Below are positions 8,372-17,074 of a stretch of 59,479 bases of DNA, piece after piece (the stretch's first letter is position 1; each line of letters opens with the position of its first letter). The position numbers and the translations under genes were made by a program. Under the pieces are notes generated by a model. It was not told the origin of the DNA. It saw only the letters and a program-made list of their open reading frames with translations, and made no database searches. The stretch lies in NCBI GenBank assembly GCA_030432295.1, contig JAUIHI010000039.1:1-59479 (forward strand), in the 5' to 3' direction. The DNA is from Anaerolineae bacterium (lineage in GTDB: Bacteria; Chloroflexota; Anaerolineae; Caldilineales; Caldilineaceae).

Positions 8372-8409
8372 AAACCGAAACATTTTTCCGTCCCAAACCG
8401 GTAACACCT

Positions 8410-9171
8410 ATGGCAAAGAAAACCGAAGCCCCCGTCTTTATCGGTATCGATCTGGCCTGGAAAGCGTCGAATCCTTCCGGCGGCGCGGTGATTCGCGACG
8501 GGCGGCTGCACACGGCCACGGGCACACTGGGCAGCAATGGTGAGATCGTCGCTTTTGTGGCCGAGTATCTGCCACAAACCGGTGGCGCAGTGGTGGCTGT
8601 GGACGCGCCCTTGCGCGTGCCCAACCAGACGGGTAGCCGTCCCTGCGACACTGCGCTCTCTGCGGACTGGCGACGCTTCCACGCGGGTGCGCTGCCCGCC
8701 AACCGGGCGCGGCTGGCCGAAGAGGGGGTTGTGCGGGGCGAAGCGCTGGTAACCGCGCTTGTGCGGGAACTACGCTTTGCCGAAGCCGCCACAATTCCCC
8801 GGCGCAGCCAGGCCCGACTGGTCTGCGAGGTCTTCCCCCATCCAGCCCACGTCAGCCTCTTTGGACTGGAACGTATCCTCAAATATAAACGGGGCAGGGT
8901 GGACGAGCGACGGAGCGAGATGGCCCGCTATCAGCAGCTATTGCGTGGGTTGCGCAAAGCGTCGCCACCGTTGAAGGGCACGAAGAAACTGCTGACAGGC
9001 GTGGATGTGGCAGAACTGCGGGGGCGGGGATTGAAGGAATACGAGGATACGCTGGACGCCATCACCTGTGCCTATGTGGCGTCCTATCTGTGGGAATACG
9101 GGCCAAAAGCGGCTGTCACCTACGGGTCTGTGACGGAGGGAAGTATTCTGGTTCCGGCAGGGCGGAAGTGA
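8410..9171 (+). CDS. DUF429 protein, predicted RNase H-like nuclease
   Basis: A 253-residue protein from ATG 8410; an in-frame ATG at 8332 lies in the repeat hairpin and is rejected. FIGIDLAWKASNPSGGAV gives the first RNase H-like strand with its aspartate; VVAVDAPLRVPN supplies a second acidic strand; RRFHAGALPANR, VCEVFPHPAHVSLFG and YEDTLDAITCAYVASYL complete the DUF429 pattern, with the last aspartate in the C-terminal helix. Function is undefined experimentally in most members. It is a single gene between repeats. Confidence 0.75.
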   Translation: MAKKTEAPVFIGIDLAWKASNPSGGAVIRDGRLHTATGTLGSNGEIVAFVAEYLPQTGGAVVAVDAPLRVPNQTGSRPCDTALSADWRRFHAGALPANRARLAEEGVVRGEALVTALVRELRFAEAATIPRRSQARLVCEVFPHPAHVSLFGLERILKYKRGRVDERRSEMARYQQLLRGLRKASPPLKGTKKLLTGVDVAELRGRGLKEYEDTLDAITCAYVASYLWEYGPKAAVTYGSVTEGSILVPAGRK

Positions 9172-9233
9172 CAGGGAATCGGTTTGGCGCGAATAATTGG
9201 TGGTAGGTGTCGCATTTGAGAAGGGAGGCATGT

Positions 9234-9638
9234 ATGCCATCAGATGTAACTTTGGTCATACCAGACGATCTGTTTGTACGGGCAAAACAAATTACAGAGG
9301 TGGGCAAAGAAAAATCTGCTGATGAATTGGTAGATTTGCTCGAAGAGATTTTAGCATCTGCGCAACCTCACGAAATTGATGTTTTCGAAGAAGACCCGGC
9401 GGTTGCGCGTGAGATGCAAGCCTACATTGCTATGCACCCCCTTTTGAAGAAAACCCACTTTGGCAAGCATGTGGCAATTTATGAGGGCAGACTGATCGAT
9501 TCTGATACCGATTACGAGAGGTTGACACGACGAATAGACGCCCAATATCCCAACGGGTTCGTGTGGGTTTCAACCGTTGCAGAAGAACCGATCCAAACTT
9601 TCGTATTCCGTTCACCCCGCCTGGAAGAGGTGGAGTAA
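9234..9638 (+). CDS. DUF5678-like protein paired with a retropepsin-like gene
   Basis: A 134-residue protein from ATG 9234, with AAGGGAGG at 9221-9228. The N-terminal 60 residues look like an antitoxin-type helical segment (VIPDDLFVRAKQITEVG). The C-terminal half, LLKKTHFGKHVAIYEGRLIDSDTDYERL followed by FVWVSTV, fits small DUF5678 proteins in which the phrase G-x-x-V-A-I-x-x-G-x-x-I/V-D is typical. Its stop overlaps the next start (TAATG), so the two proteins are made together. Base composition is lower in GC than most neighbours, which may signal transfer. Confidence 0.6.
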   Translation: MPSDVTLVIPDDLFVRAKQITEVGKEKSADELVDLLEEILASAQPHEIDVFEEDPAVAREMQAYIAMHPLLKKTHFGKHVAIYEGRLIDSDTDYERLTRRIDAQYPNGFVWVSTVAEEPIQTFVFRSPRLEEVE

Positions 9639-10024
9639 TGGCGATCTACACCTACGATTATGATTTGGCGTATATCCCGGCGATGCCAACTGTGCAGATT
9701 CAGATCGGGAGACCCGATTCTGTCGCATCATTCAGTTTGTCTGCTCTTGTGGACTCCGGTGCAGACGCGACAATGATTCCAGTCAGTTTTCTTGAAGAAA
9801 TCGCGGCAAAAAAACGACGTCGGGTTTCTATTCGAGGCATCTCCGGCAGACGGGCTGGTGCCAATTTGTACACAGTTTCACTGCAATTTGCCCATTACAA
9901 ACGGCAGCGAATCGATGTGGTAGGTAATGCCGATACTGACGAAGTGATTATCGGGCGAGACGTTTTGAATCACTTGGTGGTCACGTTGGATGGGCTGGCA
10001 AATGCTGTTGTAGTAGAGCAATAA
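9638..10024 (+). CDS. Retropepsin-like aspartic protease family protein
   Basis: A 128-residue protein starting at ATG 9638 inside the previous stop codon. ALVDSGADATMIP carries the aspartic-protease D-S-G motif followed by the typical A-D-A-T-M-I-P; EVIIGRDVLNHLVVTLDG is the second conserved block (I-G-R-D/N-x-L). Single-domain members would dimerise to form an active site, as viral proteases do. The substrate is unknown; the partner protein is the obvious candidate. A strong hairpin terminator follows. Confidence 0.75.
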   Translation: MAIYTYDYDLAYIPAMPTVQIQIGRPDSVASFSLSALVDSGADATMIPVSFLEEIAAKKRRRVSIRGISGRRAGANLYTVSLQFAHYKRQRIDVVGNADTDEVIIGRDVLNHLVVTLDGLANAVVVEQ

Positions 10025-10052
10025 GTGGAAAACCCTCTCGGCGGATCAATAA

Positions 10053-10085
10053 AAAAGCGTGGGCACTCATTGTGCCCACGCTTTT
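10053..10085. terminator. Bidirectional intrinsic terminator
   Basis: Perfect 14-bp arms, AAAAGCGTGGGCAC (10053-10066) and its complement (10072-10085), with a 5-nt loop and A/T tracts on both sides. It lies between the convergent protease-like gene and lexA and can end both transcripts. Confidence 0.9.
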
Positions 10086-10141
10086 CGTCCGAACATCTCC
10101 GCCGAAGCGATTCGATGGCTGGTCAGGAAAATCCGTTTCCA

Positions 10142-10870
10142 CTACTCCAACTGGCGAATCACCGACACGACACGACCTTTCACGCTGACCTGGGCCGCGG
10201 GGAAGAACATATCCTTATAATTAGGATTGGCTGCACGCAGGCGCACCTGCTTGCCTTCCAAATAGAAATGCTTGAGCGTTGTCTCGCCCAGCCCGTCGAT
10301 CCAGGCCGCCACCATCTCGCCGTTCTCAGCCTTCTCCTGATGGCGCAGGATCACAATATCCCCATCCAGCACACTGGCATCCACCATCGAATCCCCCTGG
10401 ACACGCAGGGCAAAGAGTTTGTCCCGGTCCCGGTAGAGGGCTTGGTTCAGGTCAATCCATTCGTCTGCGCTGTCATAATCGGAAACGTCCACCTGAATCG
10501 GCTCGCCAGCGGCAATGTGACCCAGCACAGGCACGCTGAAAAAGCTGACCACCCGCTCCGTTGCCCGGTTGACCCGTTCGGCGACACGCGTGGCTGCGCC
10601 ATTGACAGCGTAGCCCACCGGTTTCTGAATTTCCGGCAGCAGGCCCGCCGCATCCAGCTTCGCCCAATCCAGGCTCAACCCCCGGCTCACTTCCGGGTCA
10701 CGCAGAATCAGCCCGTCCGTCTCCAGTTTGTTCAGGTTGTATTTGACAACCGATGTGCTGGAGATGTCGCAGGCCGCGCCGATCTGTCGGATGGTGGGGG
10801 GATAGCTCCGCTCTTCCACAAATTCAGCGATATAACGAAGAATATTCATCTGACGGTCGGAGAGATTCAT
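10142..10870 (-). CDS. lexA: LexA repressor, SOS regulator
   Basis: A 242-residue repressor. Residues 1-65 form the winged helix (LSDRQMNILRYIAEFVEERSYPPTIRQIG). The self-cleavage bond is A121-G122 in GHIAAGEP, and the catalytic dyad is S161 (GDSMVD) and K200 (TTLKHF). RecA filaments trigger cleavage and release SOS genes. The linker of about 40 residues between domains is longer than in E. coli. It has its own strong promoter carrying SOS-like palindromes, so it should repress itself. Confidence 0.95.
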   Translation of the reverse strand: MNLSDRQMNILRYIAEFVEERSYPPTIRQIGAACDISSTSVVKYNLNKLETDGLILRDPEVSRGLSLDWAKLDAAGLLPEIQKPVGYAVNGAATRVAERVNRATERVVSFFSVPVLGHIAAGEPIQVDVSDYDSADEWIDLNQALYRDRDKLFALRVQGDSMVDASVLDGDIVILRHQEKAENGEMVAAWIDGLGETTLKHFYLEGKQVRLRAANPNYKDMFFPAAQVSVKGRVVSVIRQLE

Positions 10871-10945
10871 TGTTTTGTCCTTTTTAAGGGAATGATTTCC
10901 CAATAACTTATCCCAAATAGCACATCTGTTTCCCAAACTATCCCA

Positions 10946-10997
10946 AATATACACGAACATCTGTGCGATGTCAAGACCCAATTCGCACGAATGTTCT
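10946..10997 (-). promoter_or_regulatory. lexA promoter with two SOS-box-like palindromes
   Basis: On the minus strand, -35 TTGACA (10969-10974), 17-bp spacer and -10 TATATT (10946-10951). The spacer holds CGAACATCTGTGCG (10954-10967), and just upstream is CGCACGAATGTTCT (10984-10997). They match the Gram-positive SOS box CGAACRNRYGTTYC at 11 and 12 of 14 positions, with centres 30 bp apart. Between promoter and start, two direct repeats of the form TTTGGGATA...TTGGGAAA (about 10889-10948) are also seen, of unknown role. Confidence 0.7.
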
Positions 10998-11003
10998 GAG
11001 TTT

Positions 11004-11036
11004 TGGAGATTGGGGATTAAGTATTGGAGATTGGAG
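11004..11036. repeat. Word-repeat array, GATTGGA type, overlapping the dapF 3' end
   Basis: Related 7-mers such as GATTGGG and GATTGGA run through this stretch. Read on the minus strand, the array supplies the last codons (APISNT) and stop of the dapF-like gene. A second array of the same word lies upstream of that gene at 11882-11912, in the same plus-strand orientation, so dapF is bracketed by direct copies. Confidence 0.6.
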
Positions 11037-11877
11037 CAAGGAAGTCTGATGCCCAGAAGCCAGTGAAGACCGGTGTGACTGGGCCGATGAGGGCGACGTG
11101 CCAGCCCTCTGCGTTTGAAGACACATCCACCGTCAGTTCGCCGCCGGGCATCTGCACAGTGACCGGCGACGCGCACCCACCCCGCTGGATAGCCGCCAGC
11201 GCGGCCGCACAACTGCTGCTGCCGCTTGCCTGGGTATAGCCCGCGCCCCGCTCCCAAATTTCGATGGCGATGGTATGGGCGTCGATCACCCGCACAAATT
11301 GAACGTTCGTGCGCTGGGGAAAGGCGGGATGGCTCTCGACAATTGGACCCCAGCGCCGGGCCAGGAACTCGTCGATAGCAGCGTCGGGGAAGAAGACACA
11401 GTGGGGGTTGCCCACATTCACAAGCGTAGCCGGGCCGAGTGCGGCCAGCAGATCGGGTGGCAAAGTATCAGGTTCGGGTGCGGTGGATGCCCGGCCCAAC
11501 TCAACCCGGATGGGCGCATCCGGCCTGTCACCGTAGGCAATGGAGATTGTGCGCCCGCCGCTGTGGAGAATACACCCATCTGTCTCGTCCAGCAAAATGT
11601 AGCCCGCATCCACCAGATAGCGGGCAAAGATGCGCAGGCCGTTGCCGCTCACCTCCGCGATGGAGCCGTCGGGATTCCAGATTTCACAGGCGAAGTGGCC
11701 GGGCCGGGTTTCCTCGGCCAGCGGACCGTAGACGATCCCGTCGCTGCCCACCCCCCGGTGACGGTCACAGATGGCGATAGCCTGGGAGGGCGTCAACCCG
11801 CGGGCCATTTCCCCAGACTGTTGGGCCGGGTCGAGAATCAGATAGTCATTGCCAAGCGCGTGGTATTTTTGGAACAT
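11017..11877 (-). CDS. dapF: Diaminopimelate epimerase homologue lacking both catalytic cysteines
   Basis: A 286-residue two-domain DapF fold, clear from FQKYHALGNDYLILD at the start, HRGVGSDGIVY, NPDGSIAEVSGNG and NVGNPHCVFF. The normal enzyme interconverts LL- and meso-diaminopimelate using two cysteines, in C-G-N-G and A-C-G-(S/T)-G. Here these are S77 (EVSGNG) and S218 (QASGSSSCAA). C223 lies five residues on, where E. coli also has a non-catalytic cysteine. The protein may be inactive, or may act on another substrate with Ser/Ser. Its last six residues are encoded by a word-repeat array. Confidence 0.75.
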   Translation of the reverse strand: MFQKYHALGNDYLILDPAQQSGEMARGLTPSQAIAICDRHRGVGSDGIVYGPLAEETRPGHFACEIWNPDGSIAEVSGNGLRIFARYLVDAGYILLDETDGCILHSGGRTISIAYGDRPDAPIRVELGRASTAPEPDTLPPDLLAALGPATLVNVGNPHCVFFPDAAIDEFLARRWGPIVESHPAFPQRTNVQFVRVIDAHTIAIEIWERGAGYTQASGSSSCAAALAAIQRGGCASPVTVQMPGGELTVDVSSNAEGWHVALIGPVTPVFTGFWASDFLAPISNT

Positions 11878-11881
11878 TGGG

Positions 11882-11971
11882 TTGGGAATTGGAGATTGGA
11901 GACTGGGGATCGGGTGAGACGCCAGCCCATTAAAAATTCACTATTCGCTATTCACCGTTCACTATTGAATG
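11882..11971. repeat. Two word-repeat arrays, GATTGGA and TCACTAT types
   Basis: At 11882-11912 the 7-mers GATTGGA and GACTGGG repeat; at 11937-11971 a different series, TCACTAT/TCGCTAT/TCACCGT/TCACTAT, repeats. They fill the gap between the divergent dapF-like and beta-CASP genes, so any promoters of these genes overlap or flank them. Confidence 0.6.
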
Positions 11972-12052
11972 CACACACCCCTTTGCGCTAGCTGTCAATC
12001 TGCGCCATAATGAAGCCAATGCGACTTCCGTTTCACTACAAAGGCAAATCCT

Positions 12053-13459
12053 ATGAAACTCACATTCCACGGCGCAGCACAAGAAGTCACCGGCTCGATG
12101 CACCTGCTGGAAGTCAACGGCCAGCGCATTTTGCTCGACTGCGGCCTCTTCCAGGGCCGCCGGGCCGAAACCTACGAGCGCAATCTGCACTTTCCCTTTG
12201 ACCCCAAAAGCATCGACGCGGTGGTGATCAGCCACGCCCACATCGACCACACGGGCAAATTGCCCAATCTGGTCAAACAGGGCTTCACTGGCAACGTCTG
12301 GTGTACCGCGGCCACCCGTAACCTCTCGTCCTATATGCTGCTGGACAGCGGGTATATCCAGGAGATGGATATCCAATACCTGAACAAACGGCGCAAACGG
12401 CGGGGCGAACCGCCGGTGGAACCCATCTACACCCAGGAAGACGCCCGCAATTCCCTGCCCCTCTTTGTCAGTGTAGGCATCCGGCGGCAGGTTCCCATTG
12501 CGGATGGGGTAAAACTCACCTACTACAATGCGGGCCACATTCTTGGCTCGGCCTTTGTCCTGCTGGAAATCAAAGAGTTCAGCACAGGCAAAGAGTGGCG
12601 GCTGGTCTTCAGCGGCGACTTGGGCCGGGAGGAACTGGCGATCCTCTACCCGCCGGACACCCTCAACGACGCCGATATTCTGATACTGGAGAGTACCTAC
12701 GGCGACCGGCTGCACGGCTCCCAGATCGACGCCCGCAAACGGCTGGAAGAGGTGGTCAGCGCCACGGCCAAGCGGCGGGGCAAAGTGATTATCCCCGCTT
12801 TTGCCGTAGGGCGCACCCAGGAATTGGTCTATTCGCTCAATATGCTGGACGAGGCCGGCGACATCCCCGAACTGCCCATTTTTGTGGACAGCCCCCTGGC
12901 CGTCAACGCCACGGATGTCTTCCGTATGCACCCGGAATCCTGGAACAGCGAAGTCCAGGAGTTTCTGCTCGAAGGCAAGAAGCGCAACCCCTTTGACGAC
13001 GCCAACATCGAATACGTGCGGGATGTGCGGCGCAGCAAGCAGCTAAACTTTCTCAGCGAACCGGCGATTATCATCAGCGCCAGCGGTATGGCCGAAGGTG
13101 GGCGTATTCTCCATCACCTGAAGAATAACATCACACACAGGGAAAATACGATCCTCTTCGTCAGTTTTCAGGCCGAACACACTTTAGGACGACGGATTTT
13201 AGAAGGTGAAACGGAAGTGAAAATCTACGGCGACGAGTATCCCGTGCGGGCGCAGGTGGAGCATATCGACGGCTACAGCGCGCACGCCGACCAGAGCGAA
13301 CTGCTGGCCTGGGCCAGCCACTTCGACAAAGCGCGCCTGCAAAAGACATTCCTCGTCCACGGCGAAAAAGATGCACAATTCACCCTGGCCGGGAAATTGC
13401 AGGCGCAGGGCCACCGGTCGGTGGAAGTGCCGACGCTGGGGCAGTCGTTTGAGTTCTAG
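12053..13459 (+). CDS. Beta-CASP metallo-beta-lactamase-fold hydrolase, RNA-processing type
   Basis: A 468-residue protein. The MBL metal motif H61-A-H63-I-D65-H66 ([14 protein letters not shown]) is present, with later ligands in [15 protein letters not shown] and [16 protein letters not shown]. The beta-CASP insertion follows ([20 protein letters not shown]), and motif C is in [19 protein letters not shown]. The family includes CPSF-73-like ribonucleases and bacterial/archaeal relatives that cut or trim RNA. The C-terminus [17 protein letters not shown] is also typical. The protein is full length and probably cytoplasmic. Confidence 0.85.
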   Translation: MKLTFHGAAQEVTGSMHLLEVNGQRILLDCGLFQGRRAETYERNLHFPFDPKSIDAVVISHAHIDHTGKLPNLVKQGFTGNVWCTAATRNLSSYMLLDSGYIQEMDIQYLNKRRKRRGEPPVEPIYTQEDARNSLPLFVSVGIRRQVPIADGVKLTYYNAGHILGSAFVLLEIKEFSTGKEWRLVFSGDLGREELAILYPPDTLNDADILILESTYGDRLHGSQIDARKRLEEVVSATAKRRGKVIIPAFAVGRTQELVYSLNMLDEAGDIPELPIFVDSPLAVNATDVFRMHPESWNSEVQEFLLEGKKRNPFDDANIEYVRDVRRSKQLNFLSEPAIIISASGMAEGGRILHHLKNNITHRENTILFVSFQAEHTLGRRILEGETEVKIYGDEYPVRAQVEHIDGYSAHADQSELLAWASHFDKARLQKTFLVHGEKDAQFTLAGKLQAQGHRSVEVPTLGQSFEF

Positions 13460-13462
13460 TAA

Positions 13463-13532
13463 ACGGTGAGCAATGACCAGTAATCAGTGGGCATGTCAAC
13501 GACACTGATTACTGATTACTGCTCACTGCTCA
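13463..13532. repeat. Word-repeat hairpin, GATTACT/GCTCACT type
   Basis: The right arm is GATTACT/GATTACT/GCTCACT/GCTCA (about 13506-13532); the left arm (13463-13490) is its degenerate complement. The array overlaps the 3' end of the convergent SARP regulator and encodes its last residues, MSSEQ, and the stop codon. The same words occur at about 22311-22383. Confidence 0.75.
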
Positions 13533-16500
13533 TAGCCAACTCCGCCCGCACCCGCTCACACTCCGCATACTCCCGCACGAGACTGCGACTGGCCGCGTAG
13601 GCAAATGTGCGGCGTAGGATCGAACGGGCCGTCTCTCCGTCGCCCTGGCGGTGCGCGATGCGGGCCAGCCCCAGCCGCCCCAGAACGTATGTGTACGGGT
13701 AGCGATTCTCCGGGTCCGCGGTGGCCTGGGCCAAGAGCGCCTGAGCCTGCTCCACTTCGCCCCGTTCCAACGCCACCAACCCCAGCCCGATGACAGTGCT
13801 GTGCAGATGGGTGCGGAAGCTGTCCCGATTGGCGAGGAAATCGGCAATCTGCTGGAAACGGCTCTCGGCCAGGCTCAGATCGCCCGTCGCCAATGCCTGA
13901 TAGCCGCTGGCAATGCGGGGCCAAAGGCTCGCCAGTTGTGCGCCCGGCCCGTGCGCGGCCCGGTTGATGGCTTTGCTCTCGTCGTTCAGCCGCTGACTCT
14001 CCTCACTATCCCCCTGCAAAAGCGCGGTCACAGCCAACTGGTGATAGGCCAGACTGGCCAGGGAACGCTGACCGCTGGCCTCGGCCATCTCCACCCCGGC
14101 GCGCAGACAGCGGATTGAGTCGTCCAACTGGCCCTGAATCTGCAAAATCCAGCCGTAGATGAGCAGGGGCAGCGCTGCATAGACCGGCCCCATCGCCGCA
14201 GTCAAATCCCCCACCGGGTCGGCCACCACCGGCGGCGGCGGGACAAAAGCAGCCCAGCCCTCGCCGAGCACAGCCTCCTCCTCATCCCGGCCAAAGATGA
14301 CGGCGCGGCGGGCCAGCATATCGGCCAGAGCGGGGGAGGGGCGTTCGGTCGGGCCGACGATCAGCTCCTCCATCAGCGCATTGGACTCGGCCTGCTGGCC
14401 CACCAGCCCCAGCAGCGTCGTCAGCCGGGTGTGGGCCATCAGCGCCATCTCTTTGTCCCCTTTTTCCAAAGCCCAATGGCGCAGAAAGCTGTAGGTGCGG
14501 GTCACGCCGTCCGGGTCGAGCAGACTCTCGTAGGCCAGCCCCAGCCCCCGAAAGCCCCGTTCGATCAGACCCTCCGGTGGGCTAGTCAATGCTCCCAGTG
14601 CGGCCAATCCCCGGTCAAAGTGGACAATCGCCTGTTGTGGGGCAAGGGTGCGCAGCAGTGACTCCCCGGCCAGCAGACTGTAATAGGCAAAATCGGGCCG
14701 AACGCTGGAACCGGCCTGGCCAAAGTGGAACGCAATCTCTGCCGGGTTTTCGTGGGCTTTGCCCCCCGCTACCTGCGCCGTGACAAGGGCGTGGGCCACC
14801 CGTCCGTGCAGCCGCCGCCGTTGCAGACTGTTGAGCTGGTCATAGGCCACCTGGCGCACAATTTGATGGACAAAATCGATGCGCTCGTCGGGCCGTTCCA
14901 ACAGAAATTGGCGGCGCAGCAGCACATCCAACCCCGCAGCCGGATCCGTCTCTGCGGCCTCTTCCAGCAAGTCCAGGCCAAAATCCCGACCCACCACCGC
15001 GGCCAGACGCAGCACATCCAAACTGGCGGAGGGCAGGCGCTCTATCCGCTCCTCAATAATCTCCTGCACCCGCTGGCTGGGGCTGAAATGGGGCGACGGC
15101 TCGCCCGGCTGCTCAGACCGCTCGCGCAGATTCTTCACCGCTTCGGTCAAAAAGAGGGCGTTGCCCGCGGTGGTGCGGTAGAGAGCCGCGGCCAGGGGTT
15201 CGATCGCCTCCCGTTCTGGCCCCAGCAATTGGGCCACCAGCGAACGGGACTCGTCGGGGGTCAGCCGCTCCACGGCAAAAGTGCGGCTGAAAGGGGTGCG
15301 GCGCAGGGCGTGGAGCAGCACCCGCAGATGCTCATTCTCCGCCACATCCTCTTCCCGGAAGGCGAGGAGGAGCAGAATGGGGAAGCGGCTGATCTGCTGG
15401 GAAAGGCGGCTGAGCACGGCCAGAGAATCGGCGTCGGCCCAGTGCAGGTCGTCCAGAAAGAGGACGAGGGGACGCAGTTCGGCCAGCCGTGTGAGAAATG
15501 TGACAATCCCGTCGACAATGCGCTGGCGGCTCTCATCTGGCAGATCGCTTTCGCTGCTCTCCGGCTTTTCTGTGCCCAGGCGGTCCTGAAGGGTAGGCAG
15601 AATCTGCACCAGTTGGGTCAGCGCGGCCGGGGGCAACCGGCGCAAAGAAGAGTCAGACAGGAGTTGCAGATAGCGGCTGATGCCGTCGGCCAGGGGTGCG
15701 TAGGGCAGGTTGTGCTCCAACTGTTGACAGGCCGCGCTGATGACAGTCGTGCCCGCTGCCTCGGCCCGGCGCAGAATCTCGTAGGCCAGACGGCTCTTCC
15801 CCACGCCTGCTTCCCCGGCCAGGAGAGCAATCGATCCATCGCCAGCCAGCGCCCGTTCCAATGCGCTGCTGATGGACGCGATTTCGGCGGCCCGCCCTAC
15901 AAAAGTGTCCAGCAATGGGTCGTCCAAAGTGGGCAGCAGAATCTGCTGGGGCAACGGGCCATCGGGAGAAGGAGCGGGTTGGCTCCTCTGGGCCGGGCCG
16001 GTGACCGGTGCGTGGGCCGCCAGGGCTGCGGCGGAACGCACATCGATTTCGCCGTTGAGGATACGGCTGTGGAGTTCCTGGGTCACAGGGCTGGGGTCTG
16101 CGCCCAATTCTTCGCCCAGAATCGAGCGGCAGCGTTCGTAGGTAATGAGCGCGGCCGCGCTGTCGCCGGACTCGGCCTGATAGCGCATGAGCGCCTGATA
16201 GGCGTTCTCCCGCACTTCGTCTTTGGTCAGGATCAACCGGGCCAGGGGGATTGCGTCGGTGTAGTTGCCCACCCGGCTGTAGAAATCGGCCAGGGCCAGC
16301 AGGCCGTGAAAGTAGAGTTCCCGCAGTCGCTCCCGCTCGCTTTTGGCCCAATCCGCATAGGGGTCGCTGATCAGATAGTCGTCGCTGTAGAGGGCTGTGG
16401 CCTCTTCCAGCAGGCGCTGCTTTTCGTCCGGGTCTCTCGTCTTTTCCGCCTGGCGCAGCAAATTCTCGAAAACTTCCACATCCAGCCAGATGTCGGGGTG

Positions 16501-16851
16501 GGCGCGGTAGGCATAGCCAGGGCTTTGGGTGTGGATATAGCGGGAAGGGGCGCGGTTGGGGCGGTCCGGTTCCAGCACATTGCGCAGGGCGTTGATGGCG
16601 CTGCGCAGAGTCGTGGCCGCTGTCTCCACACTGTTGCCCGGCCAGAGCAGATCGATCAGTCGATCGGTTGCCACCGGACGGGGGCGTTCGGTGATCAGCA
16701 CTTTGAGAAGCTGGCGGGCCTGACGGGTGCGCCAGGTACTCTCCTCGACTTCGGCGCCCTGCCAAACCACACGCAGGGTGCCAAAAGTTGTAATGTGAAT
16801 GAAGGGGGCGGCGCGGGTTGCTGGGCTGGTCATACCTGGCGACACTTCCAT
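13516..16851 (-). CDS. SARP-type transcriptional regulator with BTAD, AAA ATPase and TPR regions
   Basis: An 1,111-residue protein. Residues 15-110 form an OmpR-like winged helix (FGTLRVVWQGAEV...RLIDLLWPG); 125-270 is the bacterial transcriptional activation domain ending YERCRSILGEELGADPSPVT. A STAND/AAA ATPase follows with FVGRAAEIASI, Walker A LLAGEAGVGKSRLA and Walker B LVLFLDDLHWAD, then about 450 residues of TPR-like helices. Such proteins activate nearby or distant genes when a signal frees the ATPase. The target is unknown. ATG 16833 is an alternative start. The C-terminus is encoded by a repeat array. Confidence 0.85.
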   Translation of the reverse strand: MEVSPGMTSPATRAAPFIHITTFGTLRVVWQGAEVEESTWRTRQARQLLKVLITERPRPVATDRLIDLLWPGNSVETAATTLRSAINALRNVLEPDRPNRAPSRYIHTQSPGYAYRAHPDIWLDVEVFENLLRQAEKTRDPDEKQRLLEEATALYSDDYLISDPYADWAKSERERLRELYFHGLLALADFYSRVGNYTDAIPLARLILTKDEVRENAYQALMRYQAESGDSAAALITYERCRSILGEELGADPSPVTQELHSRILNGEIDVRSAAALAAHAPVTGPAQRSQPAPSPDGPLPQQILLPTLDDPLLDTFVGRAAEIASISSALERALAGDGSIALLAGEAGVGKSRLAYEILRRAEAAGTTVISAACQQLEHNLPYAPLADGISRYLQLLSDSSLRRLPPAALTQLVQILPTLQDRLGTEKPESSESDLPDESRQRIVDGIVTFLTRLAELRPLVLFLDDLHWADADSLAVLSRLSQQISRFPILLLLAFREEDVAENEHLRVLLHALRRTPFSRTFAVERLTPDESRSLVAQLLGPEREAIEPLAAALYRTTAGNALFLTEAVKNLRERSEQPGEPSPHFSPSQRVQEIIEERIERLPSASLDVLRLAAVVGRDFGLDLLEEAAETDPAAGLDVLLRRQFLLERPDERIDFVHQIVRQVAYDQLNSLQRRRLHGRVAHALVTAQVAGGKAHENPAEIAFHFGQAGSSVRPDFAYYSLLAGESLLRTLAPQQAIVHFDRGLAALGALTSPPEGLIERGFRGLGLAYESLLDPDGVTRTYSFLRHWALEKGDKEMALMAHTRLTTLLGLVGQQAESNALMEELIVGPTERPSPALADMLARRAVIFGRDEEEAVLGEGWAAFVPPPPVVADPVGDLTAAMGPVYAALPLLIYGWILQIQGQLDDSIRCLRAGVEMAEASGQRSLASLAYHQLAVTALLQGDSEESQRLNDESKAINRAAHGPGAQLASLWPRIASGYQALATGDLSLAESRFQQIADFLANRDSFRTHLHSTVIGLGLVALERGEVEQAQALLAQATADPENRYPYTYVLGRLGLARIAHRQGDGETARSILRRTFAYAASRSLVREYAECERVRAELAMSSEQ

Positions 16852-16996
16852 TCCGGGAACGGAGACGTGACAGAATTGGTTCAGACGTCCTCAGTCACTC
16901 GTCCAGAGCAGTGCCTGGTGGGATGACGGTTGGCTGATGCTGTCATTGTACCCGAAATTTGAGGGGGCGACAAGTCATGACGCGGTGCGGCATGCA

Positions 16997-17066
16997 ATAT
17001 TGGGAATCAGCGACCGGAGACTGGGAGGAATTTTCTCCCCAGTCTCCGGTCGCTGATTCCCAATAT
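16997..17066. repeat. Perfect 29-bp inverted repeat downstream of ssb
   Basis: Arms 16997-17025 and 17038-17066 are exact reverse complements around a 12-nt loop. Words ATTGGGAATCAGCGACC and GGAGACTGG relate to the GATTGGA arrays elsewhere. The hairpin starts 9 bases after the ssb stop on the minus strand, so it could act as a terminator or an mRNA-stabilising stem, though no U tract follows. The rest of the gap up to the SARP start shows no gene. Confidence 0.8.
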
Positions 17067-17074
17067 CCGTTCTC

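Noticed and set aside
10025-10906. A 293-codon plus-strand frame
   Set aside because: Antisense to lexA, and its start lies in the terminator hairpin.
11004-11971. Short repeated words interpreted as a CRISPR array
   Set aside because: Units are only 7-8 nt without spacers, degenerate and inverted in pairs, so they are not CRISPR repeats.
14725-16926. A 733-codon open frame on the plus strand
   Set aside because: It is the mirror of the SARP/AAA regulator, whose minus-strand product has clear Walker, winged-helix and BTAD motifs; the plus product has none.
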